Notes: generated by a model not told the origin, from the sequence alone. A DNA stretch of 64,000 nucleotides from Tetrahymena elliotti 4EA (GCA_000231825.2 JH720293.1:1364001-1428000), one strand, 5' to 3'; positions 1 to 13,800 are shown, numbered from the stretch's first letter. Made by a program: numbers and translations.

Positions 1-1045
1 ATTAATTCAACCTTTAACTTAATCAATATAGTATTGATTCTATTTAATCTAAACATTAATTTACATAATATAAATTTTTTAAATTAATTGAATTTCATTA
101 AATCATTTATAAAAAATAAATTATTCATAATTTTTATTTCTTCCTATCTTATTATTGTTAAATATAAATTTTTATGGCAAATATCTGTGATAGGAAGAGT
201 TTTTTAATTTTTTTGTGTTGAAAATATATCCAAATCCTTTTTTTACTCATTAATAAATAAAATTATATGCTAATGTTTTATCTAATCTAAATCCTAATTT
301 ATTCATTTTTTAATTTCATTTTTTGATTCTAAATAAAGTAATCAAATTGTTTATTTCTCTTTCTATCTAATAATTGAAAAATATTAATTACACACTAAAA
401 TAATAATACTACTCAACAAAAATGTTTCTAAAATTTTAGGCATGCTTAAGCTCTTTTGATCATTAGAGTAGCTTAATGATAAATATGTTGTTTTTATAGA
501 TCAATCAATATACAATATAATAATATTCTTTATTAGACGAGATTATTCGGTAATACACTTGTGACGTAATTAGGGTTTAAATAAAGTTTACATTATATTT
601 AATCAGCTAAATTAAAGTAGAATAAAACTTTTATTTTTTATTTGTTTTAAAAAAAGCAATTACGCCTCTCTTTATAACAGTTAAAAAATAAATTTATAAA
701 AACTATAAAATTATTGTTTCTAAATTAATATTTTTTAGTTTATTATTTAATTTTTTGCCATTTAATTATATTATTTTATTAAAAATTTAATTTAAACATT
801 CTATGGAAATAATAGAACAATTCTTTTAATGTAAAAGGCTTGAAAACTGATTAATTCTTTTCTTCTTTCCTCTTGACTTTCAACCACAAAGTCTAGTTTA
901 TGTTTTTAATTTTATTGAGTGATGATTTAATAATATCAAAAATTTAGTTTTTTAATTTATAATTTAGTGAGTGAATAAACTTTCAATTTTTTTCATTTAA
1001 ATTAAGTAATAATTAATCTAGCAAGCAAGTAAATAAAAGCTAAAA
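1..1045. other. AT-rich spacer, no gene seen
   Basis: Very AT-rich, with no long TGA-bounded frame of coding character and no tRNA-like element. It includes the upstream region of the gene starting at 1046. Confidence 0.6.
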
Positions 1046-2251
1046 ATGATTGATATAGAAAGCGATGATTTTGAAATATCAACAGAAGAAACCAAATCTG
1101 AAGATAATAGCATTATTGAGTTTAAAAGAATAGACCTAAATGAGTTTTTAAACGTTACTTAGAAGTTATAGGATGAAATATTTGGAAACAATAAGCAAAG
1201 ATAATTGTCTCTGACACCTATATTTTAGCATATAAAGTTAGAATAAACCTTTCATTTAATATCGGACTTCTTTTTTGATTTAGGATTTAAAGAAAGAAAA
1301 ACTGTTTAGGAATAAATACTGTCCTTTTCTCATTTTAAAAGAGTTGTTTATACTGAATATCTACCAAAGTAATAAGTTTTAATTCTGCACTTAGAAAATC
1401 CTGAAGAGCCAATGAAAGACTTTACCTAGCTTTTATAACTACTAACAAGACAGCCATATAAGCGCTTAAGAATTATATCAAAGCTACTTTAGGAATACCA
1501 AAAAGTTTTGGTTAACTATGAATAGTAGATTTAGATGATTTAGATTTCCAGATTATTAAATTAGCATACCATTGATGAAAAAATTGTAAGTAGAAAACTT
1601 TATAGATAGCAATAGCTTAACAAAAAATTTAACTAGTTATCCGAAGAGGGTTAATTTTACACCTTTTCATTTGAGATAGCAAATATTGAGAAAAGCTATT
1701 TTGAAATTACTTAGTAGGGATATTCTGATTCTCTTATTTGTTTATTAGGGTCAGATCCTCTATAATTTTCATAGACCATTATGAGAAAAGGATACCCTGA
1801 GATTTAAGCTTAAAGAAATAGAGATCTATTTAATATAGGCAGATTAAATTACGAAATGTTTGAATATAATTTAAAAAATAGTAGATTTGTAGGGTGTGAA
1901 TGTTGCTTGTTAACATTTGATGATTAAAAAATTTAATGCAGTTCTATAATTGAGCACTTCTACTTTGAGTACCCAGAAGACTTATAAATAAATGGAGATT
2001 AATTCAAAATTGAATTTGGCTTGTTTGTTCTTTTTTAGATAGAACTAAATTAGTTAAGGCAAGTTATATCTTTAAGATAAAATAACAAGTTTATGGAAAA
2101 TTCAGACTGGATAAATGATTTTGGATATTCTATGATGAGTGAAATTTTGTTAGAAAAATATTATAAAATAAATGAAAATAAATAGCCAAATTTAAACTAA
2201 AAAGACGTTCAACCCTTTAATTTTGGAGAAAGGTTTTTTTCTATCCTATGA
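1046..2251 (+). CDS. Hypothetical protein, 401 aa, single exon
   Basis: One uninterrupted frame of 402 codons when TAA/TAG are read as Gln, from ATG to TGA. Glutamine is encoded many times by TAA/TAG. The protein begins MIDIESDDFEIS, has an acidic N-terminus, then mixed helical sequence, with a cysteine cluster (GCECC) near two thirds of its length. No signal peptide or membrane segment is evident. I do not recognise the family and assign no function. The start is the first ATG after an in-frame AT-rich leader. Base composition is clearly richer in GC than the flanks, which supports real coding. It is probably a ciliate-specific protein, but that is inference. Confidence 0.75.
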
Positions 2252-4030
2252 ACCAAATTGTAAAAGTCCTAAAATGAAATTAAAAAATATTATTAAAGAT
2301 AAATTACTACTAAAAATCGTCTATAAATAATAAAATCAAATAAATATCAAATACAGAATAAAAACTAGCCAATAAATTACTCAAAATCCTTTTCAAATCC
2401 AATTACTTTCTTGTATTTTTTAATTTAAATGTTATAGATCTCAAGAAATGTTTAAAATTTTTCTTAATGCTAAAAAATTATTATAAAAACTAGTCTTTCA
2501 TCATTTCCATTAAAAATATTTATATTAGCATATATATTTATATCAAGAAAATTTTAATCAAATTTGTTCAAAAAAACTAGAATTTAAATTGTATGTTTCA
2601 ATGATTACTTAATTATTGTAAGATCTATTAAATTGAGCTTTTTTAATTTCAATAAATAGTTAAATTAGCAACAAAAAAAAGTATCATGAATTTAAAATTA
2701 ATAATAGTTCACTTGCAGTTTTCTTTAAATTAAAAACTTTGCATTTAAAATAAAAATAATATTTTTGGTAATTTCATAATTTTTAGAAACATTTAAAATA
2801 TGAATTTCATTTCTTAGTTTAGTAGAATAAAATTTCATGATTGATGATATTCAAATATTTTTGCATTTTAATCAAATCTTAGTAAATTTCCCTTATCTAA
2901 TTATAATAATATAATAATTTACTGTCTTTTATATTATAATTGTTAATCTTATTATAGTTTTTAATAAAGACAAACATTTTTATCACTTCAGTCATTGATT
3001 AAAAAAAAAATTTTTTATAAACCAAAAAAACTAAGAAATTTAGAAATTAAAAATATGCTAAATAGTTATTTGTTTTATTGATTGATTGATTGATTTAAAA
3101 TAAAATTTAATATTTTTTGTTTCAATTTATTTTATTCTTAAAAAATGATTTATAAAATATACTAAAATTCTTGTTTTTATAATTCAAATTATTTTAGTGT
3201 CGAATAATTGCAAAAATTTTAAAACATTTTTAGGATGAAAAATTGTTCAACAACCAATTCCTATTTCTTTTATTTTATTCATACATTTTCATGGGGGTAT
3301 ACATACTACTTTTTTTAAGTATGACTCTTGAAAATTATTTAAAATTATGTAATTAGCAAACATTAATTTCTAAAATATGTAAGATATTTAAAAATAATAT
3401 AGTTGAATATTAATAAATTTAATTTAAGCTTAACATAAGATATTAAGATTACAACTTTACAATATCATTTACAATTAATCTTAAAATAGAAAATTGAAAA
3501 CGTTTTTCAATTAAAATTCTAAAAATATAAACTACTCCATATATTCTTAGATTTAAAATATTTCTCAAAATTAGAAGTTTTTAGTTTTAATAATTTTAAG
3601 ATTAAATGGTAAATGGTGTTGAATTCTTATCTGATGATTTTATTATTATAAGCCACTATCTGTAAATTCTTAAGAATTATTCAAAAAAAATAAGAAAAAT
3701 AGAATATACCAATAAATTAAATTAAGGAGAATCTTACTCAACTTTCATCATAAAAGGCTAAATCCTCCCTCTGATAATTAAAAATTGATTTTACTTCTGT
3801 ATTTGCTTACTTTAACTTAAATTTTAATTATTAAAAAATATCTTTCTGATAATAAAGGTATGATTATTATGATTAGAATTACGTAATAAATAGAAATCAT
3901 TATAAAAATTTTATATAAGCAAATTCAATATTTAAAAACTTCTTGTGTTAATTAACTAAAACTAATAATAATAATAATAATAATTATTAAAACATTAATA
4001 TCAACAAAATATCATATTAAAAAAGCAAAA
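2252..4030. other. Long AT-rich spacer
   Basis: No convincing gene in about 1.8 kb. Holds simple-sequence tracts: a GATT repeat near 3078-3092 and an ATA/ATT repeat near 3962-3985, the latter just upstream of the aldehyde dehydrogenase start. Confidence 0.6.
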
Positions 4031-5655
4031 ATGGTCCCAGATAATCCTGCTGTTATAGATCCTATACTCAACAATTTAAAAAAGGCTTTCAGAACAGGAA
4101 AGACTCGTGAGTTAGCTTTCAGAAAATAACAACTAAGAAATCTCCTTACTGGTATTAAAGAAATGGAATAAGAAATTAGTGAAGCAGTTTAAAAAGATTT
4201 AGGTTACCAAGATGCTTAAGTTGCTAAATTTTTGAACCTTTTACCTACTATTGGAGATGTTGAATACATTCTTAGCAACTTTGAATCTTGGGCTTCAAAG
4301 CGCAGTGTTGATGTTTCTTTAGTTGTTGGACCTGGATCTGGTTATATTATTCCAGAACCCTATGGAGTAACTTTAGTTATTGGTGCATGGAATTATCCTT
4401 TTAACACTACTGTAGGACCTGCCGCTAATGCTATTGCAGCTGGAAATTGTGTTGCTTTAAAGCCTTCTGAAATGGCTCCTCATAACTCTAATGTGATGAA
4501 GAAGCTCTTTGAAAAGTATTTAGGTAAATAAACCCATTCTTATAATTTTTTGAAATATAATTTATGATAAATTTAAATTAAATTTTACTTTTTTAAACCT
4601 ATTAATCATCCTTATATTTTATAATTTTAGATAAGGAATGTTATACAGTTATTGAAGGTTAAGTTGAAGTAGCTAAAGTTATTTGCACTAAACCTTGGGA
4701 TCACATTATCTTCACAGGATCTCCTTAAAAAGGAAAACTTGTAGCTTAATCAGCTGCTTAAAACTTAATTCCTTGTACTTTAGAATTAGGAGGTAAAAGT
4801 CCAACTATTGTTGATAAGACTGCAAATTTGAGTGTTGCTGTTGCAAGAATTACTTAGGGAAAAATTGGAAATTCTGGTTAAACTTGTATTGCACCTGATT
4901 TTGCAATTGTTGACTAAGACATTAAAGATACATTCCTTGAATAACTTAAATAAGCTTTTATTACATAAACAAGCAATAATGCTGAGACTAGTAGAGATTA
5001 CAATAGAATGATCAATGAATTCCATACAAAGAGAATGGAATCCATGATCAAAACTCATGGTGGTGAGATTTACTATGGTGGTAAAGTTGATGTACCTAAA
5101 AAATTCGTTGAACCAACTATTATCGTTAATCCTAAATTAGATTCAGAATGTATGTAAGATGAAATTTTTGGACCTATCTTCCCTGTTATCTTCTATAAAA
5201 ATTTCGATGAAGTAATTAACTTTATTAATGATCGTCCCAAACCTCTTGCTCTTTATTACTTTGGTGAAAATAAAGTTCATAAGGATAGACTCCTCAAAGA
5301 AACTTCTAGTGGTAACTTGAGTTTCAACGAATGTGTCATGCATTATATTAACAACACTCTTCCCTTTGGTGGTGTTGGTAATTCAGGAACTGGTGTTATT
5401 CATGGAAAGTTAGGATTTGAAAACTGCTCACATCTTAAGCCAGTTCTCGATAAGAGTGGTACTTTAGGTAATTTGAATTCTTATCCTCTCTCCTGCAGAT
5501 ATCCTCCCTACACTGATTCAAAAATGAAAACTCTATTATTCCTTGTTAAAAATTTAGATGTTTACCCCTCTGAAGTAATTAAATCAAGAAAATTCCTATC
5601 TGTAGCTGTCTTAGCTACCAGTGCTTTAGCTTACTACTTTAATCCTTTTAAATGA
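4031..5655 (+). CDS. Fatty aldehyde dehydrogenase, ALDH3 type, membrane-anchored
   Basis: Two exons, 4031-4523 and 4631-5655, with a 107-bp GT...AG intron, give 505 aa ending at TGA. Hallmarks of NAD(P)-dependent aldehyde dehydrogenase are visible: GAWNYPF near residue 118, the general-base Glu in LELGGKSP near 216, the catalytic Cys in GQTCIAPD near 250, EIFGPI, and PFGGVGNSGTG towards the C-terminus. The FTGSPQKGK form of the cofactor motif and the 34-residue Glu-Cys spacing are those of the ALDH3 branch. The last 20 or so residues (LSVAVLATSALAYYF) form a hydrophobic tail like that of mammalian ALDH3A2, which anchors that enzyme in the ER. The likely role is oxidation of long-chain aliphatic aldehydes from lipid turnover. 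The subclass is strongly supported; substrate is inferred. Confidence 0.95.
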
Positions 5656-6698
5656 ACTAAAAATAAATATTTATGAAGTTTATTAATACTTTTTGTTACT
5701 AATTAATTGTTGTAAATTCTTTTTTAACTTGACACAATAAATTTTTTTTATTCTTAAAAACAATAAAAGTAAAAAAGTATTTTCAATTAAAATAATTTGT
5801 AAGTAATTATTAAATATAAATATTTATTATGAATAATACTATATCAAAAAATAGAACTTTTTAATTGTAAATTTTTGTAAATTATTATTTTAGTTAAATA
5901 ATGACATTACAAACTCTGATTTATTTTTGGAGAGTAAGATTTAAAAAATTGTTTATAAAGTCAAATAAATCAGATTAGTTTTTAAAATTAAAATGAATAA
6001 AAAATTAGAGTATATGTTTGTTATATTTATGAAAAAATTATCTTTTATATTTCCTGCTATTATTAAAAAAAACTATGTTTTATTTAAACAATTTTTTAGA
6101 ATAATGAAAATAGTTAATCTGAAAATATCAATAATAATAAAATAATCTGAATAGGATTATCTATTCAGTTAGTTATTACCATTAAATTAAAAATTAAACT
6201 TTTTATGATTTATAACTTTATTCTTTATATTTTCGCGGAATAGATTGAATAGGAACAGTGAAAATGTTAGAAAAATCTGTGGAGAAGGATAGGGCTTTAT
6301 CTTAAAGCAATATCTGAAAGAAAAAACAATAGTGAATAATTAAGAATTAGATAAATTTGTTAAAAAAAAAAACCAAGAATAATTTATTTATTTTTTTCAA
6401 CGTAATAATCTTATTGAGTAAACCCTTTCTAAATATATAAATTATCAATTATAGGCTCATAAAATTAATATTAGTTGAATAAAGTTTTAAAATAAATAGA
6501 TAAATATCTTAAGAGCAAACGCCACCATTGAATAAATTCAGTAAGTTTATTTTAATTTGTATCAAATAATAGATAAATTATAAATACATGATAAGATGAT
6601 TATTCTATTTTAGTATTTTTAACATTTTAAATTATAAATATATTAAAAGATATTCCTTGATAAGACTTGAAAAAAGTAATTAGAAATTTTGATTATAG
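5656..6698. other. AT-rich spacer with a slightly GC-richer patch
   Basis: No gene with a start codon is supported. A TGA-free frame without ATG runs from about 6199 to 6478 and coincides with a slightly GC-richer patch near 6230-6310. This could be chance, a gene remnant or an untranslated RNA. Confidence 0.5.
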
Positions 6699-9600
6699 AT
6701 GGATGAAAGGTATCTACGCTTTAAAGACCCAGAAATAGAAAGAAAATACTATGAAGATGAGTATTTAAGGATTATTTAGGTTTTAAAATATTAGGTTTAT
6801 TTGGGATCACTTATTAGCGTAGTTTTAGTTATAATGGCATTTATTCAAACATCATATGCTCTTCATTTAAGTTCTATGGCAGCAACGCTACTTATACCTA
6901 TATTTATTATGGTACTATCTAAAAAATTTCCATATCACTGCAATATTATTTTAAGTATCAATAACATCTCTTGGTGCCTTTTGATTTGTATAGCTTACAT
7001 ATGGATTCCTGATTCATTTGTAGATTAATGTTCTAAGGTTGAAGACGGATCAAAATATGATTGCACTTAACTTTTTGTTTTAGGAGGAGCATTCTATACG
7101 CTTCATTTAATTCTTCTAATAGGAACAAATTTTATTTTAAACATAATTACATTTGTTATAATAAACTGTATTTATGTATTTAGCCTATTTCCATCGATAG
7201 CTAATTTAATATGTGTAATTTTACTCACTCCTATTTTTGTAGGGATAACTACCTATATGAGGGAAAGAAATGCTCGCTTATACTATGAATTGATTAACAA
7301 ATATTATATATGGTATCACATAGCAAATAATGTGCTACCTCATAGAATGATAGTGACTAAGACATCATAAAAAGGTGCAGATGGCTTCTAGTTATATAAG
7401 ATTAATAGAAGAGCTAGAAAGGAGTATAATATCAACAACAATGATGATCTTTAATAATTTATTAACAAAGTAGATTTAAAAGTAGATTCTCATTAATCTA
7501 TACCAATTTATGAAGATTTTCTTAACATTTAAAATCCTATGGATTCTCTACATTCTAAATCTCTTGGAGTTATTTCACAAGTTTCTAAAAAATCACTTAA
7601 TTCAAGATCTTTAAAATAACCCAAAACTCTTCCTCTCGATGTCTTGCTGAGAAGAGAAATAAAGAGATAAAATTCGAATGAAATACAAGGAGGAGGTGGA
7701 GCAGATTTGCATTCAACAAATAACTAAGGACCTCTAAATAATAATCAAACTTAAAATAATATGTAAAATGGAAACGGAATGGTCAATAATAATCTAAACA
7801 CCACAACTTAAGATCAGGGAGCAGTTTATATGAGAAATAAAAAACGATCTCTATTTAATATGGAAGATCCTGGCCTGTAAAGTATAGCTAATCCTTCATA
7901 AAAATAATCAAGAAAGTACTCAACAAAAAGAACTTTAAGGAGAACTAAACTTGAGAAGTATAAAGGAATATTCAGAAACGACATAGAAGAAAGAAGGAAA
8001 TTTTTATTGACTCTTGTATGTTACAACAGGGATGAATAATACCAGCTGATTTTGATAGAAGATGATTTTGGAATCTCAAAAGATTAACTTTAAGATGAAC
8101 AACTTTAGTTGTACAAAGATATATCTATTAAATTTGGAAATATCATGTTAAATGAGAATTCTATTCTTAATTTTTATTTGTAGTAAATGAAAATCAATTA
8201 CTAAATGCAGAAAAAAATAACTAATTTTATTACTGATGCTTCTTATCTAAGTAACAATGTTTAGAGTAAGATCAATAACTTTTTAGAGTTTTTCTGCATA
8301 GAAAGCAATAGAGTAGAAACTAATATCAAATAATTTAGCTTGAAAAAGCTTATTAAAGATGTGATTAGTAATTTTGATTTTAAAATAAAACAAAACTAAA
8401 TACAGCTTATTATTTCAAACGATTGCTAAGAACTTGACCAAATTTAGAATGATGAAAAAAAGTTAAAACATATTATGAACTTCCTATTATATGACTGTAT
8501 AAATAATGCCTAAAAAAATGGATAGATTGTGATAAGTGCTCAATCTGGAGCAGCTGAAATGGGTGAATATGGCGATTTAGCTTTACAAGGTACAATAAAA
8601 ATCAATATTAGAGATAATAGTATCAGAAAATATGCAAATTAAAAAACTACAGATTACTTTTTTAATGCTAATAATTTGTAAAAGCTGTAAAAGAATAAAA
8701 CTTAAAGTAACATTTATTTTTCATCTGATTTTTTCAATTTTAATTTTTTGATTTTGATTAAGATTATCAAGATATTGAAATCTCAGTTTGCAAGCAAATA
8801 CTTAAGACTATTGGACCGCAGGCAAATATTTTTTATTTGTCAGAGGAAAAAAATAACTCAAATCGCGTTTCTTTTTACATTTATACTGATCTTTTATAAG
8901 ACGGAGAGTTTGAATATTAAAACGGTAAGCATAATGATATGCTGTAAGATGAAGATGAAGAAGATCCTCATATTGAAGATGAGGATGAAGGTTAAGAATT
9001 TTAAGCATAAATTTAAAATAGTGATGACGACACTTATAAAAACAATAATGAGTAGAGTCCTCCTTCATAAGAAATAAATTAAGATAATTAAAATAATCCT
9101 TTCCAAAGTTCTAATCACAATCCAAGCTCAATTTACCTTTATCATGGAGTAGATTCAAAAAACTAAAATTACGGATCTGGTTTGATATTTTCATCATAAT
9201 ACCAACTTTAGTAGCCAAATAATGTTACTTCCCAAGGAGCCACTATTGATAAATTTTAATAATAAAATTAAATTTAAAATCAGTAAATTTAACAAGTTAT
9301 CGCAAATCACAATTAATAATATCAATCACTCTAGTAATTGTAACAATCCCAATCTAATTATTCTTAATCAGCTAACAACCAAGTAGATAAAAATTCTAAT
9401 GTTTCCTCTTATCAATTTCATACCCTTCCTGAAAAAAATAATGAAAAAAGAAACGGATAGGAGAGAAAACCACAACATGAGCTAAGAAAATCTACAAGCT
9501 AGTTGTTTGAAGAAAGTGACAAAATAGAAGATGAAAATCCTGTAAGCGAAGTATACATAAAAGAATTATCCCAAACTAGTGTAAAATTCAAAAGAGATCT

Positions 9601-9814
9601 AACTAGAAAGATGAGTAGAAACTAATTCTTTAAAAATTCAATGGATGATTTAGAGTATAATTCAAGAAACAGTATGCAAAGAGTGAATAACCCAGTAATC
9701 AGTAATCAAATAAGAAATAGCACTCTTAATAATATATCTAAATCTCTAATTAACTCTTTAGGGATATTTATGATGATAAATTTTTGCTCATTAAACTATA
9801 ATAATAACAATTGA
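6699..9814 (+). CDS. Multispanning membrane protein with divergent histidine-kinase ATPase domain
   Basis: Two exons, 6699-8706 and 8763-9814, joined across a 56-bp T-rich GT...AG intron, give 1019 aa. About five hydrophobic segments lie in roughly residues 35-195. Charged linker follows. At about 535-700 is a region like the end of a sensor histidine kinase: an N-box (LLYDCINNAQKNG) near 593-605, then IKINIRDNS, then after the splice EISVCKQILKTIG, matching the place of the usual GLGLSICK helix. The canonical glycine-rich G boxes are poorly kept, so catalysis is uncertain. The tail from about 725 is an acidic run followed by a Q/N/S-rich stretch. It is probably a membrane sensor kinase or a catalytically weak relative. 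The splice is needed: without it the frame falls into an unrelated lysine-rich shadow and hits TGA. Confidence 0.8.
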
Positions 9815-10862
9815 AGAAAGAAAAAAAATAAATATACAAATTTATTTTTAATTAAATAAAATTAATCCATAATTTTTCTATCTTATCTGAAACAAAGAAA
9901 TTAATTTATAAAAAAATTTACACAACCAAAATTATGAAATTTTTTAAAAATTGTAAAATAATTCTAAAAATAAATTATTAAAACCAAAAATAAAATTGTT
10001 AAAATTAAATATAATCCCCTTATTAAACAAATAAATATTATATCTATAATACTATCATCATATTGTTCTGTTTATCTTTATCACAAATTTATACAATTAG
10101 TCTTTTGAATTAAATTTACTTAAAACTAAAAACTACTCAGTATTTTTACTTTTTGCATCAATTTTTAAATATCTTGTAAAAGGCAGATTCTTTCTAAAAT
10201 TTAATTTTTTTAAAATATGTTGTATTTTTCTTTAAATTAAGTTATTTTTTATGTAAAAATAGTTTTTTTATTTTTTTTTTTCGTTTCTAAGTTTTAAAGA
10301 GCTTTAAACATGTAATTTTAATTTAGCATTAAAAGATTTAAAAAAAGATTCTTTTTTATAGAAATTTGCATGCAATACTTTTCTGCCATTCAATAATTCT
10401 AAAAAAATTAAATTTAAATTGTCAAATAACTTTGAAGAGTAATTAACAAAAAGTGAATAAAAATTCAGTATTTTTTTAAAAAATACAAATTTATTGAAAA
10501 TATTTTTGGTTTAGATATTGATAAAAAGATAACTATTTTAATATAAATTATTTATTAAACTATTTCTACTGATTTAGTTTGTCACATTTAAATTTATCCA
10601 ATCAAATTTTTATGATTTATTTTTGAAACTTCATTTATCTTTGATTTTTAATTATTTTTTGATATATATTTTTCAAAAAAGATAAAGTATTATTTTTTTA
10701 TTTATTATTAAACAACTAATCAATCATACTAATACAATTTAATTTACTGTAAAATTTGATAATAAAATTAGATTTTAAATAGAAATCTACCTTTATTGAG
10801 TTATAAATTATAATTGTAATAATTAATAAGCACATAATAAGTTAGAGTAATAGTATTTATAA
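9815..10862. other. AT-rich spacer
   Basis: No gene seen. It carries T homopolymers (for example near 10265-10280) and is the upstream region of the CFAP74-like gene. Confidence 0.6.
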
Positions 10863-13800
10863 ATGTCAGATTAGGAAGATAATGATGAAAAAGTTGAAAC
10901 CCCTAGAGATGAAAGGGGTAGAAAAATTATAAAATTAAGAGAAGAAACAGTTTTAGAGAAAAAAATGAAAGCCAAAGCTCTTGAAAAGTAAAAAAATAAT
11001 GTAGTTTAGCCTTAGATTGTTATGGGAAAAGAATTTAAAGGTGATTCATTTGCTTGTAAACCAGAATAAATAATATTTTAAGTAAATTCATTTTTTTAAT
11101 TTCAAGATCGCATATATTTATTTGAAATATAAATTCAAAAAATATAAAAATCTATGTTAGAAATAAATGGAAATAATTAGTTAAAATAATCATATTTATA
11201 TAAATTTTAGGATTTTGAAGTCGGCGAACCATATGTCTAAACAGTGTTACTTACAAATGTATCAAACACTTAAAATTCGTTTAAGTTGCTCCTACTAAAA
11301 GAAAAAATTAGAGTATTATTTTAAATTAGTTGTGTTTGCAAAAATTTAGATGTAGAGACTTTTTGAAAATGCATCTAAATGAATTAAAATATTCGAATAC
11401 CAAAATTTATTCAAAAAATTTTGTTAAATAATTTAGGACTACTTTGAAATTATGTACAAACCTCCAGGAAGAATATCTGCGGGTATTTCTTGTCCTATTA
11501 CTATTAGATTTACAGCTTAAGTTAATGAAGATATTGATGATTTTTTCCCTATATTAACTGAAACTGGTCCAGTTAATATTCCCTTAAAGTGTTACTGCAA
11601 AAAGGCAATTGTTGTATGTGATAACACTGTTGTTGACTTTGGACAGGTATATTTATTTAAAAATAACTTAGTTGAGTTATAAATATCTATCTTTTTTATT
11701 CAAAATAAAGGTTATTTAAGGAGAATTTGGTGTTAAAAATTTGATTTTACAAAATAAAGGTGCTCTTCCAACAGATATAATTATAAAAAGTAAAGATGGT
11801 ATAGATATTTTAACTAAAACAGAAAATGCTTCAGTAGCAGGTTCAATTAATAGAGGTATGGGAGGATCTTAAAAATCATACTAAGGGGGAGAAGATGAAG
11901 AAAATGACCTTTAGACTTCCTTATCATAACTTAAATTTGCAAAATAGCATACAATTTAAGGATACTCCTAATTAAAAATACCTATCAAATATGTTCCAAA
12001 TAAAATTTAATCTTTGCATCTGCCTTTAGTGCTTTATTTTGAAAATTTTTTACATTCTCGCCCTATTGAAATAGTCATCAAGTAATATTGATTTAAACTA
12101 ATATTTTAATAATATGTATGTATGAATTTAATAACTAGGGGTGAGTGTATAGAAGTTCCAATTTATGTTGAGAAGACACTCTATGATTTTGAGATTTGTC
12201 TTTTAAATCACATCTATAGAGAAAAGATAGTTTTTTACAACAGAAGCTAAAATGCTATGAAAACATAAATAGTTGCTCCTAAAGAAACTAAATAGTTCTT
12301 TGAATTTAATCCTTTGCTTGGATATATTCAAGGTAATTCAAAGTTTGAAGTGTGGGTAAAAATGAATGCTGATAAAGATCTTTTGACTCTTTGCAGTAAA
12401 TATCTTGATTAAAAAACAGGAATTCTTGATATTCCATTTAAGGTAATTTTATTACAATATTATTTTGATCAAACTTAGTTTTTATTTTTCCTTTAGCTAA
12501 TAGGGGCTGGATAGGAGATGCCTGTCCTTTTTACTATAAGATCTAAAATGACAATAGATACAGTTTAAATTACACCTGGAAAAATTAATTTTGGTAAGTT
12601 ATATGAAGGAACAGCTTCAAGGATGCCACTTACTTGTGAAAATCTCTCAGATTTGCCTCAAGAAATTTTATTTTACCCTTTACCTAAAGAAATCTCAGTT
12701 GAATTAGATTTAATACCATTAAAACTGTTACCAAAAGAAAAATTTTAAACAAATCTTATATATAGAAGTACTAAAATTCCAGGTATTGATAATAGGAAGG
12801 ATGAAGGTTATTTAAAATGCAAGATCATTACTGGTAATATAGCAACAAAGGACATTAGAATTCCATATTCTTGTGATATTATGAAATGTCCTCTAGAGTT
12901 CAGTGCTATGAAAATTGATCTTCCTGTAATGCAAGTAGATGAAACAACTAATACAACTTTAGTGATTAAAAATACTACTTACAAGACTATGATTTTTGAA
13001 TTCTTTTTGCCAAAATTTGAAATTTGTGGACTAAAATTAACTCCTATGGTTGAAAGAATAAAACCTGAAGAAAGTGTAGAAATTAATATAGAATATTAGA
13101 GCTTCTTCAAAAAAATAAGTAAATTCTTAAAAATGTTAAATAAATTTCATTATGATTCTTAAAAATTCATAGATGCATTTACTTTGGAGGAATTAGTTTA
13201 AAAATATGATAATGATCCAAATCATAACTTTTAACTTAAAATGTAAATGAAAAAAGATGAAATAGAAAAAGCTAAAAAAGAACAAGAATAAAAAGAACTC
13301 GAAGCAGCTGATCCCAAAGCTGCAAAAGGAGCAAAAAAAATACCTGAAAAGAAAGAAGCTCCAAAAAAAGATGTTAAATTAAATAAAACTTAGCAATAAG
13401 CACTTGAAGAAGAATAACGTAGACAAGAAGAACAGTAAAGAATAAAAGAAGAAGAAGAAAAATAAAAAAGATTAGAAATTGAAAAAAATTTTGACATGGA
13501 AGAAGAATTAGCTAAATTGGGTGGTAAACTCCTTGAATTTCACTTGGTAATTAAATATTTTTAGATATTTCAAATAATAAATTTGAGAAAAAAATAAATA
13601 ATTTTTCAATTAATCTTAAATGATTATTTTTAATATAATTAATATAGTTCTTTTCTTAAAAGAACTACTTACTATTAAAAAAATAAATTCTACTAAAAAA
13701 TCAAAAAAGAAGAATTGGTAAATACTGAAAAATGTTCAGGAAAAATTTATATTGATTCAATAAAATAAATAAAATTAAATTTAATCATTTTAGATCAAAT

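Noticed and set aside
3078..3092. GATT short repeat as a possible telomere or chromosome-end mark
   Set aside because: It is not the GGGGTT telomere repeat of Tetrahymena, and similar GATT tracts occur elsewhere in spacers (for example near 17552).
8748..9077. Lysine-rich frames on both strands over the kinase gene
   Set aside because: They are shadows of the real exon: the acidic GAT/GAA-rich coding sequence reads as Lys/Met-rich when shifted, and phase agreement across the 56-bp intron supports the other frame.
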